DNA of 64,000 bases, from assembly GCA_947259095.1 (NCBI GenBank), contig CAMYLA010000002.1, positions 62,001 through 126,000 on the forward strand, read 5' to 3'. How positions within the stretch are numbered: the stretch's first letter is position 1; every line of letters begins with the position of its first letter. This DNA is from an uncultured Acidimicrobiaceae bacterium. Lineage in GTDB: Bacteria; Actinomycetota; Acidimicrobiia; Acidimicrobiales; SZUA-35. The position numbers and the translations under genes were made by a program. The notes under the pieces were generated by a model that had not been told where the DNA came from, did no database searches, and worked only from the letters and a program-made list of their open reading frames with translations. Shown one piece after another: positions 35,694-45,032 of this stretch.

Positions 35694-38600
35694 CCGGCTC
35701 GTCTGGCCTTCTCGGCCCGGTATTCGGCGATGGTGAGCGTACGCAGCTTTGATGAACGACCGTCGCTGTTGTCGACGAAGCCAACGCTCGACACGAACGG
35801 TTCGATGATATGGATCTTCTGCAGAGGTGTGACTATCAACAACTGTAGGTTCAAGCGCTCGAACAGCTGCAGGCCGTACTGGGCGGATTCATCCGAGCCA
35901 CGGCCGAAGGCCTCGTCGATGGCCACGAAACGGAAGGATCGCGATCGGGCTTCGCCCCACTCGAGCCCGAACTGATAGGCCAGACTTGCGGCCAGGATGG
36001 TGTAGGCCAGCTTCTCCTTCTGCCCGCCGGACTTGCCGCTCGAATCGGTGTACAGCTCGTGCTCGCTGTCGTCCTCCTGCCACCGCTCGCTGGCGGCGAA
36101 CAAGAACCAGTTACGAACGTCTGTGACTTTGGCCGTCCATCGCCGGTCCGCTTCGGTAAGTCCGGTACGACCTTTGAGCCGCTCGATGATGGCCTTCACC
36201 TGCTCGAATTTGGTGTCGGAATACAGCTCGTCCGCCGATTCGTTCAGGGAACCCTCGGTGCAAGCCCTGAGCTCTCGGCGGAATTCCCGGACCTCGGAAT
36301 CGGTCGTCGGGTCGGCCACCAGGGCGATGTAACGGCCGGGGTTGTAGTCGATCTGGGTCAGCGAATTGTTGATCACCCCGATCCGCTCGCTGATGATCGC
36401 CGCCTCGCGGCTGAGCTGGGACTGGAAACCTGCGACCTCGCGAATGGTGTTGGTGTTCAACAGTTCCTTGAACTGCTCCTCGAACCGCGGCAGTCCGTCG
36501 TCGGTCAGCTCGACCAACATGGATCGAAACTCCTCACCCGCTTCGACAGATGCATCGACCTCCGCCGTTTCCGCCGGGTAGTCGGCCCGGTATGCATTCA
36601 TCGCGGTCACGATCCTGTCCTGCAACCGACCGAGCCGTTTGTCGATGGCGTCGATCTCGTTCTGCAGGCGGGTTCGCACCGTGGATTCGATGGAGCCGAC
36701 CGATCGGAGTTGGAGTGGGCGACCGTCGAGCTCGGCCTTGAGGTGAACTGCGACCGCCTCATATCGTCGACGGTGGACCTCGGTTTCCGGTAGGTCGAGG
36801 GCAGCCTGGGCTTCGGCTCGATGCTCCTCATCGGCCGCCACCCGGCTGCGGATATCGGCTGCGTCGCCGACCAGCCGTTGCCACCGCTCGTCGGCATCGG
36901 TCCGTCGATGCTCGGTGGCCGACAGCTCCTCCTGGAGCCGGCGCAGAACATCGGACGAGGCTTCCAGCTCGGCCACCTGCCGCTGCAGGTCGTCGATGGT
37001 GGTGGCCAGTGATCGCCAATCGATGTCGTCATAGGTTTGGTAGGTGCCAAGGGCTGCCACTGCGTCACGTTTGGCTCGAAGCTCGCCTTCGGCGGTATCG
37101 ATGTCGGTCAGCCGGGCGCCGAGCCGACCGAGTTCGGCCTCCAGCGTTGTCCGCTCAGCATCGAGGGCGGCGATCTTCTCGTCGTTGGTCCAGCCGAGCA
37201 CAAAGCGTCGCCGGTCACCGATGTGGTGACGATCGTCCTTCTCGTGGCGCCCACCCCCGCCTTTGATCTGCCCGGTTGCGGTGATGGCCCGACGCTCTTT
37301 GCGGAACCGGGCCTGGTCGTCGCAGCACACGTAGTCGAATCTGCGGATCAGTTCGCGTTCGATCCATTCATAGAACCCGGAGTCGTGTTTGATCTCCAGC
37401 TTGCGGACCAGCGAATCTGGATCGGAGGCCGCGGTTTGGCTCTGCTGGTTGGTGTCGGGCTTGACCCGGAAGTAGACCAGACGACCCCGGAGGTTTGTCT
37501 CATCCACCCAGGCCGCCACCCGGCTGTAGTGGTCGTCGGCGACCAGCAACGACAGCCCGAAATTGTGGAGCACACGCTCTGCGGCCGGCTCCCAATTCGA
37601 GGCCGATTGCCTGACCTGCACGTGCTCGCCGACGAACGGCAGATCTTCGGCCGACAGTGAAAGTGCATCGCACAGCACCTGACGCAAGCGGATCTGCGCG
37701 GCGGGAATGTTGCTCCGCCGCTGACGGAGATCGTCGATCTCGGCTTGCAGCTCGTCGTGATTGGTCCGCCCGTTGGCAAACTCGCCACCAACGACCGCTT
37801 TGTCGGTGGACAAGTCGGCGCTCTGCTGATCCAACGAGCCCCGTAGCTCGTCGAGGGAGCGCGCGGTCTGGATGAACTGGTCTCGATCCTCGGGGTGGGA
37901 GCGTGAGAGCTGATCCAGTCGGTGGCCATATTCCTCGGCTCGCTCCCGTCGTCGAGCGCGTTCGGTGGTCTTGGTGGCGATGTCGTTGCGGAGCTGTTCG
38001 AGCCGGCCGCCACCGCTGGCGGCGATGCTCCCCTTCAGGCGCTCCACGTCGGACTGCAACTCCCGTCGGGCCGCATCGGCGTCGGCGACCGCCGCCTGCT
38101 TCTTGGTCAGGTCGGCGGTCAGGGAGGCGAGGCGGGTGCCGAGCAGTCGAACCCGCTCGGCCTGCATGTAGGACTCCAGTGCATCCCGATCGGCTCGTAG
38201 ATCATCGGCCTGCTGCCCCTGAGTCTGGTAGCGGTCGACGTCGGCCAGGATCGGGGTGAGCAGTTCGATCTGCCGTTTCGCGGTCAGGACCGCGTCGTGA
38301 GCCCGATCGAGATCCTCGAAATGGTCTATCAGCGATGTGATCCGGGCCTCGACGTCGAACGGTTGGAGCATGTGGCTGCGGACGAAGTCGGTGAGGTTGC
38401 CGACCGACTTCATCGACACCGTCTGGTGGAACAGGTCAAGGGCCTGGTCGTTGTCGATCCCGAATCGGCGGCGAAACCAGGCACCGTACTCGGGGTAGGT
38501 GTTCGATGTCTGGGCCCCTCGATTCCGCAGGCGCCGGCTCAGCGTCGGCATGCTGCCGTCGAAGTTCACAAAGTCCTCGGCGATGCTCAGATCAGCGTCG

Positions 38601-39070
38601 ATGGCCACGTAGAGGCGGGCCGGAGGACCCTCCAGAGAGCGAAACCAGAACACCTGAGCCAACGTGACCGTTTGGCCATAGCCCTCGTTGTGGAACACCC
38701 CGAGAATGGCCGAGTATGAGGTCTTGTCTCGAAGCGCCACCGGTTTCGACGAGCCCGAGTGGTCGCTGCGCTCCGACTTGTAATAGCCGAGCATGTACGT
38801 TTCGAGGGAGCGTTCTCGGGTCTCTGCCCCGGCCGCCTTGTTGTAGGCCACGCGGTGGGACGGCACGAGCAGCGTGGTGACGGCGTCGACCAAGGTGGAC
38901 TTCCCCGAGCCGATTTCGCCGGTGAGCAAACCGTTGCGGCCATTGATCGGCACAACCCACGGCCGCTTGTCGAACGTGCCCCAGTTGTAGACCTCGAGCC
39001 GCTGAAGGCGAAACCCGGCCCGCGAGTCATCGGCCACGAATTCCAGCTCTCCCACAACCGCCTCAGCCAT
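35690..39070 (-). CDS. jetC: Wadjet component JetC (SMC/MukB-like ATPase)
   Basis: An 1126-residue SMC-type protein: QRLEVYNWGTFDKRPW, P-loop GEIGSGKST at 51-59, two long coiled coils around a central hinge/toprim-elbow region, then the signature SGGQKEKLAYTILAASLAYQ and Walker B FVAIDEAFGRG. It is the loop-extruding ATPase of the system. ATG 39070 lies inside the end of jetB (8-base overlap) and has GGAGG upstream; longer forms from 39100 or 39175 are unlikely. Confidence 0.93.
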   Translation of the reverse strand: MAEAVVGELEFVADDSRAGFRLQRLEVYNWGTFDKRPWVVPINGRNGLLTGEIGSGKSTLVDAVTTLLVPSHRVAYNKAAGAETRERSLETYMLGYYKSERSDHSGSSKPVALRDKTSYSAILGVFHNEGYGQTVTLAQVFWFRSLEGPPARLYVAIDADLSIAEDFVNFDGSMPTLSRRLRNRGAQTSNTYPEYGAWFRRRFGIDNDQALDLFHQTVSMKSVGNLTDFVRSHMLQPFDVEARITSLIDHFEDLDRAHDAVLTAKRQIELLTPILADVDRYQTQGQQADDLRADRDALESYMQAERVRLLGTRLASLTADLTKKQAAVADADAARRELQSDVERLKGSIAASGGGRLEQLRNDIATKTTERARRRERAEEYGHRLDQLSRSHPEDRDQFIQTARSLDELRGSLDQQSADLSTDKAVVGGEFANGRTNHDELQAEIDDLRQRRSNIPAAQIRLRQVLCDALSLSAEDLPFVGEHVQVRQSASNWEPAAERVLHNFGLSLLVADDHYSRVAAWVDETNLRGRLVYFRVKPDTNQQSQTAASDPDSLVRKLEIKHDSGFYEWIERELIRRFDYVCCDDQARFRKERRAITATGQIKGGGGRHEKDDRHHIGDRRRFVLGWTNDEKIAALDAERTTLEAELGRLGARLTDIDTAEGELRAKRDAVAALGTYQTYDDIDWRSLATTIDDLQRQVAELEASSDVLRRLQEELSATEHRRTDADERWQRLVGDAADIRSRVAADEEHRAEAQAALDLPETEVHRRRYEAVAVHLKAELDGRPLQLRSVGSIESTVRTRLQNEIDAIDKRLGRLQDRIVTAMNAYRADYPAETAEVDASVEAGEEFRSMLVELTDDGLPRFEEQFKELLNTNTIREVAGFQSQLSREAAIISERIGVINNSLTQIDYNPGRYIALVADPTTDSEVREFRRELRACTEGSLNESADELYSDTKFEQVKAIIERLKGRTGLTEADRRWTAKVTDVRNWFLFAASERWQEDDSEHELYTDSSGKSGGQKEKLAYTILAASLAYQFGLEWGEARSRSFRFVAIDEAFGRGSDESAQYGLQLFERLNLQLLIVTPLQKIHIIEPFVSSVGFVDNSDGRSSKLRTLTIAEYRAEKARRAG

Positions 39071-39758
39071 GGTGATGACCTCCGTCCCCCTGCCGACCAT
39101 CTTCGCCACCGTCGCGTAGCCGGGCGGCGTATTCGGCGAGGCGCTCATTGAACTCCGAGAGCCATTGCCCATCAACGTAGGCCTTCAAGATTCGTTGCAC
39201 CTCATATCGGGGCGACTGACCGCCGGTGCTGGCCCGCTTGTCGAGTCGCCGCAGAAATCCGAGTTCAATCACTCGGTTCAGATGGCGTTCGACGTTGTCG
39301 ACGATCTTGGTTTCGTTTGTGGTCTCCGGGGTGAAAAGGCGGACGAGCTCAACGATCTCCTCCTGGGTCAGGATGAGGCGGGTTTCGCCGCCGCCGGAGC
39401 TGTCGAATTCGGCGAGCCGTTTCCGAAGCAGCGCCAAGAGCAGGCTGACCGGGAAGCTGAGCGATCGGCGAGCCATCAACCGGGGCACCGGTGAGACCTC
39501 ACCTTCGGGGACCTCAACGGACCGGAGGTAGGCGTACCCCTCGGCCTCGTCGATGACCAGCACCAAGCCGAGCACGGCCATGTGGTCGCGGACCTGGGGC
39601 TGCAACTTGTCGAGCAAGGCCCAGACGTCAGGTTTGCGGTTGCGATGGATCGGGCCTTTCAGCAGCGACACCGCAACCAGCGGCAAGCCGTCCTTGACCT
39701 GATGTGTGTTGATTGGGTCGGCCTCGGGGCCAGCGGTCGAGTGAGTCATCTCGGTCAT
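39063..39758 (-). CDS. jetB: Wadjet component JetB (DUF4194, KITE-like subunit)
   Basis: A 231-residue winged-helix protein: VAVSLLKGPIHRNRKPDVW, ARRSLSFPVSLLLALLRKRL, then VERHLNRVIELGFLRRLD, characteristic of DUF4194. It dimerises and bridges JetA to JetC, like MukE. ATG 39758 overlaps the jetA stop by 4 bases. Confidence 0.9.
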   Translation of the reverse strand: MTEMTHSTAGPEADPINTHQVKDGLPLVAVSLLKGPIHRNRKPDVWALLDKLQPQVRDHMAVLGLVLVIDEAEGYAYLRSVEVPEGEVSPVPRLMARRSLSFPVSLLLALLRKRLAEFDSSGGGETRLILTQEEIVELVRLFTPETTNETKIVDNVERHLNRVIELGFLRRLDKRASTGGQSPRYEVQRILKAYVDGQWLSEFNERLAEYAARLRDGGEDGRQGDGGHHHG

Positions 39759-41239
39759 CGGGCACCGACGAAGATCACTCGGGGAATTCGGGCTTGTCGA
39801 ACGAACGTCGACCCGACGGGGTTGTCCACGTCCCACAAGATGATTTCCTCTTGTTCGTCATCGATGACCGCGTCGAAGGTTGAGTGGGCCAACTCGAGGT
39901 AGGCCACGATTTCGGCAAGCCCTTGCTCAACCGGTTCGAGCCGGCAAAGCTCACCGAGGCTGACCTGACCCCGGCGCCGCAACAGGCGACGGACCTTGGC
40001 GGTCAGGGCCGCTTTGTCGATGACGAACTGAGTGAAAAGGGCGTCGGGATCAACATCGAGGCCATCAGCGTCATCGAAGGTCACGTCGGCCAACCGTATG
40101 GCACCCTCCGGTCCGGCCAGCGGCCGTTCCATCGGCAGGTTGATGTCGGCGGTGGGGAGTTCGATCTCGATCACCTCGCCCGATGGCGGTTCATCGCGGA
40201 CCGCCAAGGCGGTCGCTTCGATATTGTGCAGGATTTCCATGATGCGTCGATTCTCGAGCCAGGCCTGGTCATCGAGGAACCGGCGGAGTTGCTTGGACAG
40301 CTGGGCCACGGTCCGCTGGGCGTGCTCGCCGGCTTCGAGCCAATCGTAATGGAGACGCCTGGTTCGAGGATCGGGGTTGAGGGTGGCGACGGCCTCGAGG
40401 GCGAGGACGTTGTCGAGCAGTTCGGTCAGTTCGTCCTGACGAGTGGTCGACATGAGGTAGTCCCAGAAGGCGCTGAAGTTCCGGCCCTGCTCGGAGCCGC
40501 TTATGGCATCTCGCTCGCCGATGATCTCGGCCAGCAACGTCCCCTTCGAATCGGTCCAGGACGCAATCTGCTCTCGAACACTTCGATCGAGAACCCGGAA
40601 GTTCTGCTCGACTTCCCGGAAGTCGCTGAGCAGTTCCCGAGCGGTCTGGGTGAACTGTTGGAAGCGGTCGCGCAGGGCCGTGTCGTCGAGTATCGGGACG
40701 TGCCCGGCGTCGATCTGGGCGATCTCGGCGTCGATCTCGGCCCGGCGGCGCTCCAGCTGACCGATGCGAACCGAGGGGTCGGCCTGGCTGCCTTCGGCCA
40801 TCTGACGCAGCAGTTCGAACAGGGTCAACAGCCGAGACTCGGTGCCGACGAACGAGCGGATGGTGAGGTTGGACAGCCAGCCGATCGTCTTCTCCGTGGC
40901 CGGGGTCAGATCGAAATGGGGCTGATCCGAACCGTCGATGTAGTACTTGCGGAGCCAACCCTGGTCGGCATCGGACCAGTCATTCAGGTAGGCGGCGGCC
41001 GACTTCGGATACCGGTCGGCACCGAGTTGTTCTCGGAGCGAGTAGAGCAGATCCTCGAGTGCCTCGACCAGTTCCGGTTGGGCGATCTCCCGCCGGTTGG
41101 ACTCCACGAACGCTCGATTGAGAAAGGCGATGGTCAGCGGGGCGTGAGTGGACGCCAGCAGACGCCATGCCGGGTGCTTCTCGCGCAACGTCACGAGCGT
41201 GTCGTAGTCGAGGGCCTTGGCCGGGGACGCCTCTACCAC
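39755..41239 (-). CDS. jetA: Wadjet component JetA (DUF3375, kleisin)
   Basis: A 494-residue protein of the DUF3375 family: LREKHPAWRLLASTHAPLTI at the N-terminus, DWSDADQGWLRKYY, central coiled coil (REVEQNFRVLDRSVREQIA) and a C-terminal winged helix. It acts as the kleisin linking JetC heads. DUF3375 with DUF4194 and DUF3322/2220 defines type I Wadjet. Its start overlaps the upstream pRiA4b ORF-3 fusion gene by 7 bases. Confidence 0.92.
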   Translation of the reverse strand: MVEASPAKALDYDTLVTLREKHPAWRLLASTHAPLTIAFLNRAFVESNRREIAQPELVEALEDLLYSLREQLGADRYPKSAAAYLNDWSDADQGWLRKYYIDGSDQPHFDLTPATEKTIGWLSNLTIRSFVGTESRLLTLFELLRQMAEGSQADPSVRIGQLERRRAEIDAEIAQIDAGHVPILDDTALRDRFQQFTQTARELLSDFREVEQNFRVLDRSVREQIASWTDSKGTLLAEIIGERDAISGSEQGRNFSAFWDYLMSTTRQDELTELLDNVLALEAVATLNPDPRTRRLHYDWLEAGEHAQRTVAQLSKQLRRFLDDQAWLENRRIMEILHNIEATALAVRDEPPSGEVIEIELPTADINLPMERPLAGPEGAIRLADVTFDDADGLDVDPDALFTQFVIDKAALTAKVRRLLRRRGQVSLGELCRLEPVEQGLAEIVAYLELAHSTFDAVIDDEQEEIILWDVDNPVGSTFVRQARIPRVIFVGAR

Positions 41240-43512
41240 TTGGCCGCTCTCAGATAGTCATTGAGGGTGTGGGCGTCGAAGGCCTTCGGATTGAAACCCG
41301 GTGGTAACCACTCGGCCAGGTCCTGGTAACCCCACGGACCGCCGCAGTCCTCGGGCGGACAGGCACGCGCTCCGTCGAGGCAACCGAACTCGGGGAGCTC
41401 CGATCGATCGCCCGACTGCTGTAGTCCCTCGACAACAAGGCGATGTTCCCAGCCATCGCCGAAGTCGTAGAGGTAGATGAAGTCGGAACCCGGGGTCACC
41501 ACGTCGCACAGCCGCAACGTCAACTCGTCGTGGTCGGCTTCGAAACCGAAACCGTCGCCGGTCGGGCCTATGGATTCCCCGCCGAACTCAAAGCTGTGGA
41601 GATGGCAGTCGTACCAGCCGAACCCGAGCTGCAGCAACTGGTGGAGCAAGGCGAACGTGGCGTCGACCGGGAGGCGGAACCGGCGCCAGATCTGTGGGGT
41701 GATGTCGTTCAGCGACGCCCGGATCACGAAGTAGTCGCCGTCGAGGGAGGCCGGATCAACCGGACCGATCTTCTGGGCATCTCTCACGACGCGGAGGTGA
41801 GGTCCTCCGACTTCAGCGGCTGGGAAATGGCTGCCAATGACCTCGCCATCAGTGAATCCGATTTCGGCGAATTGGTGGCTCAAGATTGCGAACGGATCGA
41901 AAGCCGCCGCCGAGTGCCTGAACCGATCCCGTGCACGGTAGCGGTCAAGATCCAGCAGCCTTCGTAGCTCCCTGGCCTTGTTGGCGATGGTGGTGGCGGC
42001 ACCGGACAGGCGGTCGGTGATGTCCGAGGCCGGCATTGCCAGCGAATTCCAGCCTCCGGGGATGTCGTTCAGCTGAGCCACGCCGTAGACCATGGCGGAC
42101 GCCCAAATATCGGTCTTTCCTCTGGCCAGTGGTCGGCGGGGATGCCGTGCAGCATCGGACACCAGTCGGCGAACCAAGGTGACGAACTCGTCATCGAACA
42201 ATGTCAGCGCCGCCGTCGACGCGGTTGCGGCAATGGCCTCGACCCGGTCGAGCAGCTGCGGGTCTATACCCGATGTATCGAGTGGCTCCGGGTGGTCGAC
42301 GGCTGGGCCGGCCGTGCTCTCGGTGCCTGTGCCGCCGGCACGCGCTTCCAGCTCGGCGTGAAACATCGGAGTGATCGAGTCGACGGCGCTCAACGTCGCC
42401 TCCGTGTCCGACTCGGACCAGCCGTTCTGCTGGTGCGCCCAGCGGACAAGCAGTCGAACGAGGTCTGGCAGCTCGGCCATGTCCTCGGGGGGCAGGATTG
42501 CTCGTGCTGTGGCGAACTGGAGGAAGGCCACCGTGACCCGAGGGCTCCATCGCAGCGGATCGCCGCCCATGCGGTCGACGGCGAAGTCCACCATGAGCGG
42601 CGCCATCACCCAGGCCGACATGGCGTACTCGGGGGAGTTCTTTTCAACCCAGCGACCGAAACGCTCTACAACCTGCTGGCGTTCGGCTGATGAGACCGGC
42701 GGCTCTTCAACCATCGGGTGCGGGTGAGCGTGGAGCAGATACTCGAGGAGCGGTCGGCCGGTGAGCAGCTCGTCGTCGTCGAGGGCCTCCGCGGCCCCGA
42801 TGGTGTGATCGAACACCCAGAGCGCATGTTCAATGACGCCGAGCGCCTCCTCGACGGGGACGTCGTCGATGGTGACGATGTCATCGGCGGCGGCGGCTTG
42901 AGCCACTAGGTCCTCGACGTCGGGAACGACTGTTGCGGCGATGGCCATCGACCCTTCAACCGCATCGACGGTGATCATGTAGCCGGGTACCTCGCCGGTG
43001 GTCACGCCGGGATAGACCAACGACAACAGGTACTCGGTGAGGTCCCCGAAGCGATAACCGAGCTTGGTGGCCGCAGTGATCCGAGCGGTCCCGAGCAACT
43101 CGAGCTCCGCCGAGTGACCAGGCAGTTCTGACATCAGCTCCGCCGTCCATGGAGCGAGGTGGCGGCCGTACACGCTCAAGGCATAGGCGGCATTGACATA
43201 TCCCGGCCGGCCGGACCGGGCGCCCTGCTGGATCATCTCGCAGGCGAGCTCGGCCGTGGTCTCATTGGAGAGGATCAAGCCAAGCGCCGTGGTTGTGGCG
43301 CTGGCGGTGGCATCGAGATCGATCGGTATGGCATCATCCACGATCTGCAGCAGACCGACCAGTTCATCGAATGCCTGCTGGATATCCGACGGCAGCTCGT
43401 CAGGGTGGCGTGCTGCAGGTGCCGACCTCGTCAGTCCCTGGTCACCGGGAAAAAGACTGCCCTGCACACCAGCACTCATCGGCCGCTGCCGACCGTCGGT
43501 GGATCGTCCCAT
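41233..43512 (-). CDS. large protein with C-terminal pRiA4b ORF-3 domain, first gene of the Wadjet operon
   Basis: About 759 residues from ATG 43512 (AGGGGA 11 bases upstream; ATG 43479 is an alternative). Residues to about 560 are mostly helical, acidic and unfamiliar. The C-terminal 180 residues are a pRiA4b ORF-3 domain: LNDITPQIWRRFRLP, GWYDCHLHSFEFGG, SDFIYLYDFGDGWEHRLVVE and a Cys pair in ACPPEDCGGPWGY. That domain is widespread next to mobile elements; function unknown. The 7-base overlap with jetA makes co-translation nearly certain, so it may be an accessory or regulatory part of this Wadjet system (inference). Confidence 0.8.
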   Translation of the reverse strand: MGRSTDGRQRPMSAGVQGSLFPGDQGLTRSAPAARHPDELPSDIQQAFDELVGLLQIVDDAIPIDLDATASATTTALGLILSNETTAELACEMIQQGARSGRPGYVNAAYALSVYGRHLAPWTAELMSELPGHSAELELLGTARITAATKLGYRFGDLTEYLLSLVYPGVTTGEVPGYMITVDAVEGSMAIAATVVPDVEDLVAQAAAADDIVTIDDVPVEEALGVIEHALWVFDHTIGAAEALDDDELLTGRPLLEYLLHAHPHPMVEEPPVSSAERQQVVERFGRWVEKNSPEYAMSAWVMAPLMVDFAVDRMGGDPLRWSPRVTVAFLQFATARAILPPEDMAELPDLVRLLVRWAHQQNGWSESDTEATLSAVDSITPMFHAELEARAGGTGTESTAGPAVDHPEPLDTSGIDPQLLDRVEAIAATASTAALTLFDDEFVTLVRRLVSDAARHPRRPLARGKTDIWASAMVYGVAQLNDIPGGWNSLAMPASDITDRLSGAATTIANKARELRRLLDLDRYRARDRFRHSAAAFDPFAILSHQFAEIGFTDGEVIGSHFPAAEVGGPHLRVVRDAQKIGPVDPASLDGDYFVIRASLNDITPQIWRRFRLPVDATFALLHQLLQLGFGWYDCHLHSFEFGGESIGPTGDGFGFEADHDELTLRLCDVVTPGSDFIYLYDFGDGWEHRLVVEGLQQSGDRSELPEFGCLDGARACPPEDCGGPWGYQDLAEWLPPGFNPKAFDAHTLNDYLRAAKW

Positions 43513-43556
43513 GCCGCTATCATCCCCTGCCCGACCAAGGCTCCTGGCCATGTCCC

Positions 43557-43627
43557 ACGATAGCCAGGCCTCTCACCGTCTCACGATAGCCAGGCCTCTC
43601 ACCGTCTCACGATAGCCAGGCCTCTCG
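43557..43627 (+). repeat. 26-bp tandem repeat, 2.7 copies, upstream of the Wadjet operon
   Basis: Copies at 43557-43582 and 43583-43608 are identical; 19 bases of a third follow. The array starts 45 bp upstream of the first operon start codon, within the region expected to hold its promoter. No spacers, so not CRISPR. Confidence 0.85.
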
Positions 43628-43886
43628 CCAAGTGAGTGGAGTCATTCGTCCTCGTGACAACTCGGTTGGCGTCCACTGGGCCACGATGTCGCCGGATTGC
43701 AGATCCCCGGGCCAGGTGCTCGAGCCAGACGCCGATTATCGGAAGACCTCCTCGGTCGTGAAGTGGACATCGCCGGCGCCGATCATCGAGATCTTTGGCG
43801 TCCGTTGTGTGCCGGTCGGCGACACTACGACCAGGCCTCCTCCCAGATCTTTGTGGATGGCAAGGCAATCGAGCTTTGCCGATGCG
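43628..43886. other. no recognisable gene
   Basis: Short frames are open on both strands, but none has a family resemblance, a ribosome site or repeat structure I can support. Confidence 0.5.
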
Positions 43887-44872
43887 CTAGTTGAGGGGGT
43901 CCCGAGCGCTTCGCAGGTCGTATTGCAGCCAGGCGTTGTCACAGGTCAGCCAGTCCGACCGTTTGTAACCCTCGGCGCAGCCGGTCGACGGGGTCCATGA
44001 TCCGCTCGACAACGTCCGACCATCGCTTGTATCGATCTCGAACTGGTCAGCGACGATGTGGTCCACCACCACCGCGTTGGGCCAGCCGCCGCTGTTGCTG
44101 CGGATACCGACCGAATCGAAATTCAGACTCTGCTCCGGGCCGTACAGGTGCAACTAGTTGTCGAACTCGGTTCCGAGCTCCCAGGTCTCCACGGTTGAGC
44201 CGTTGACGGTCAGGCTGATGGATTCGCCACCGAGCCTACCTTTTGCCCTGACCCTGATGACCCGGTACTTGGGGAAGCCGACGTTGATGCCATAGTCGAA
44301 ACAGGCGTTGTCGCAGGTCAGCCAGTCGGACTGTTTCACTCCCTGGCCGCAGCCGCGTGCCGAATCCCACGAGCCGGAGGACAGTGTGCGCCATCTGCTC
44401 GAGTCGTACCTGAGGCCGCCGGCAGTGACGTGGTCGACGACTACCGCGCTAGGCCAGCCGCCGTTGTCGTTGCGAACCCGCAACGACTCAGCGGTCTCGC
44501 CGGGAGGCATGCGGTAGTAGAAGGTCTGGAAATCGGTCCCGAGTTGTCGCAGGACAGCCAGTCCGACTCTTTGAACCCGATGGCGCAACCGTTGGCCGAG
44601 TCCCAGGAGCCGGACGACAGCGTATCGGGGTCGCTGGAATCGTGACGTCGGCCGTACAGGTCGACCCAATCGACGACTACCGCCTTGGGCCACGAGCCGC
44701 TGTCATTGCGCACCCGCATCGACAGGACCTCCACCCCGGCCGGAATCTTGTAGACGAAGCTTTCGAACCACGGGCCGGTCAGCTCCCATTACGCCACCAC
44801 CGAATCGTTGACCAGCAGGTCAACGTTCTCCGTGCCGAGCCGGCCGCGAGCCCTCACCACGATCTCGGCATC
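43887..44872 (-). pseudogene. secreted-type carbohydrate-binding repeat protein, broken (CBM60/xylan-binding-like modules)
   Basis: The minus strand carries three tandem modules of about 100 residues, each ending GSW...SDWLTCDN after a VRAKGRLGGESISLTVNGS-type strand and a SGGWPNAVVVDHI-type strand, matching calcium-dependent xylan-binding modules. Module one has a TAA in place of a sense codon (about 44,788), module one runs into module two through a deletion with a frame change near 44,545, and module two runs into three across a TAG at 44,154-44,156. There is no start or catalytic domain. It is the eroded C-terminus of a polysaccharide-active enzyme. Confidence 0.7.
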
Positions 44873-44873
44873 G

Positions 44874-44940
44874 GCGGCCTGGCCCAACAGGCCGACGTGT
44901 TGCTTCTGGACGAACCGCTGACCGGTCTCGACGTCTCGGC
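44874..44940 (+). pseudogene. sliver of an ABC transporter ATPase
   Basis: About 22 codons read GLAQQADVLLLDEPLTGLD on the plus strand: Walker B plus D-loop of a (metal-type) ABC ATPase, with nothing of the protein on either side. It fills the join between the carbohydrate-binding pseudogene and the CHAT-like frame. Confidence 0.65.
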
Positions 44941-45032
44941 GCCTGGTCGTCACCGGCTACGCCGCCGACCGGACGGAAACTGAGCTGGTCGAACTGGATG
45001 ACGCCCAGCTCGACCAACTGGAGGCGCTGAGA

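Noticed and set aside
43557..43627. Possible CRISPR array (26-bp repeat units)
   Set aside because: Copies are directly adjacent with no spacers and no cas genes nearby.
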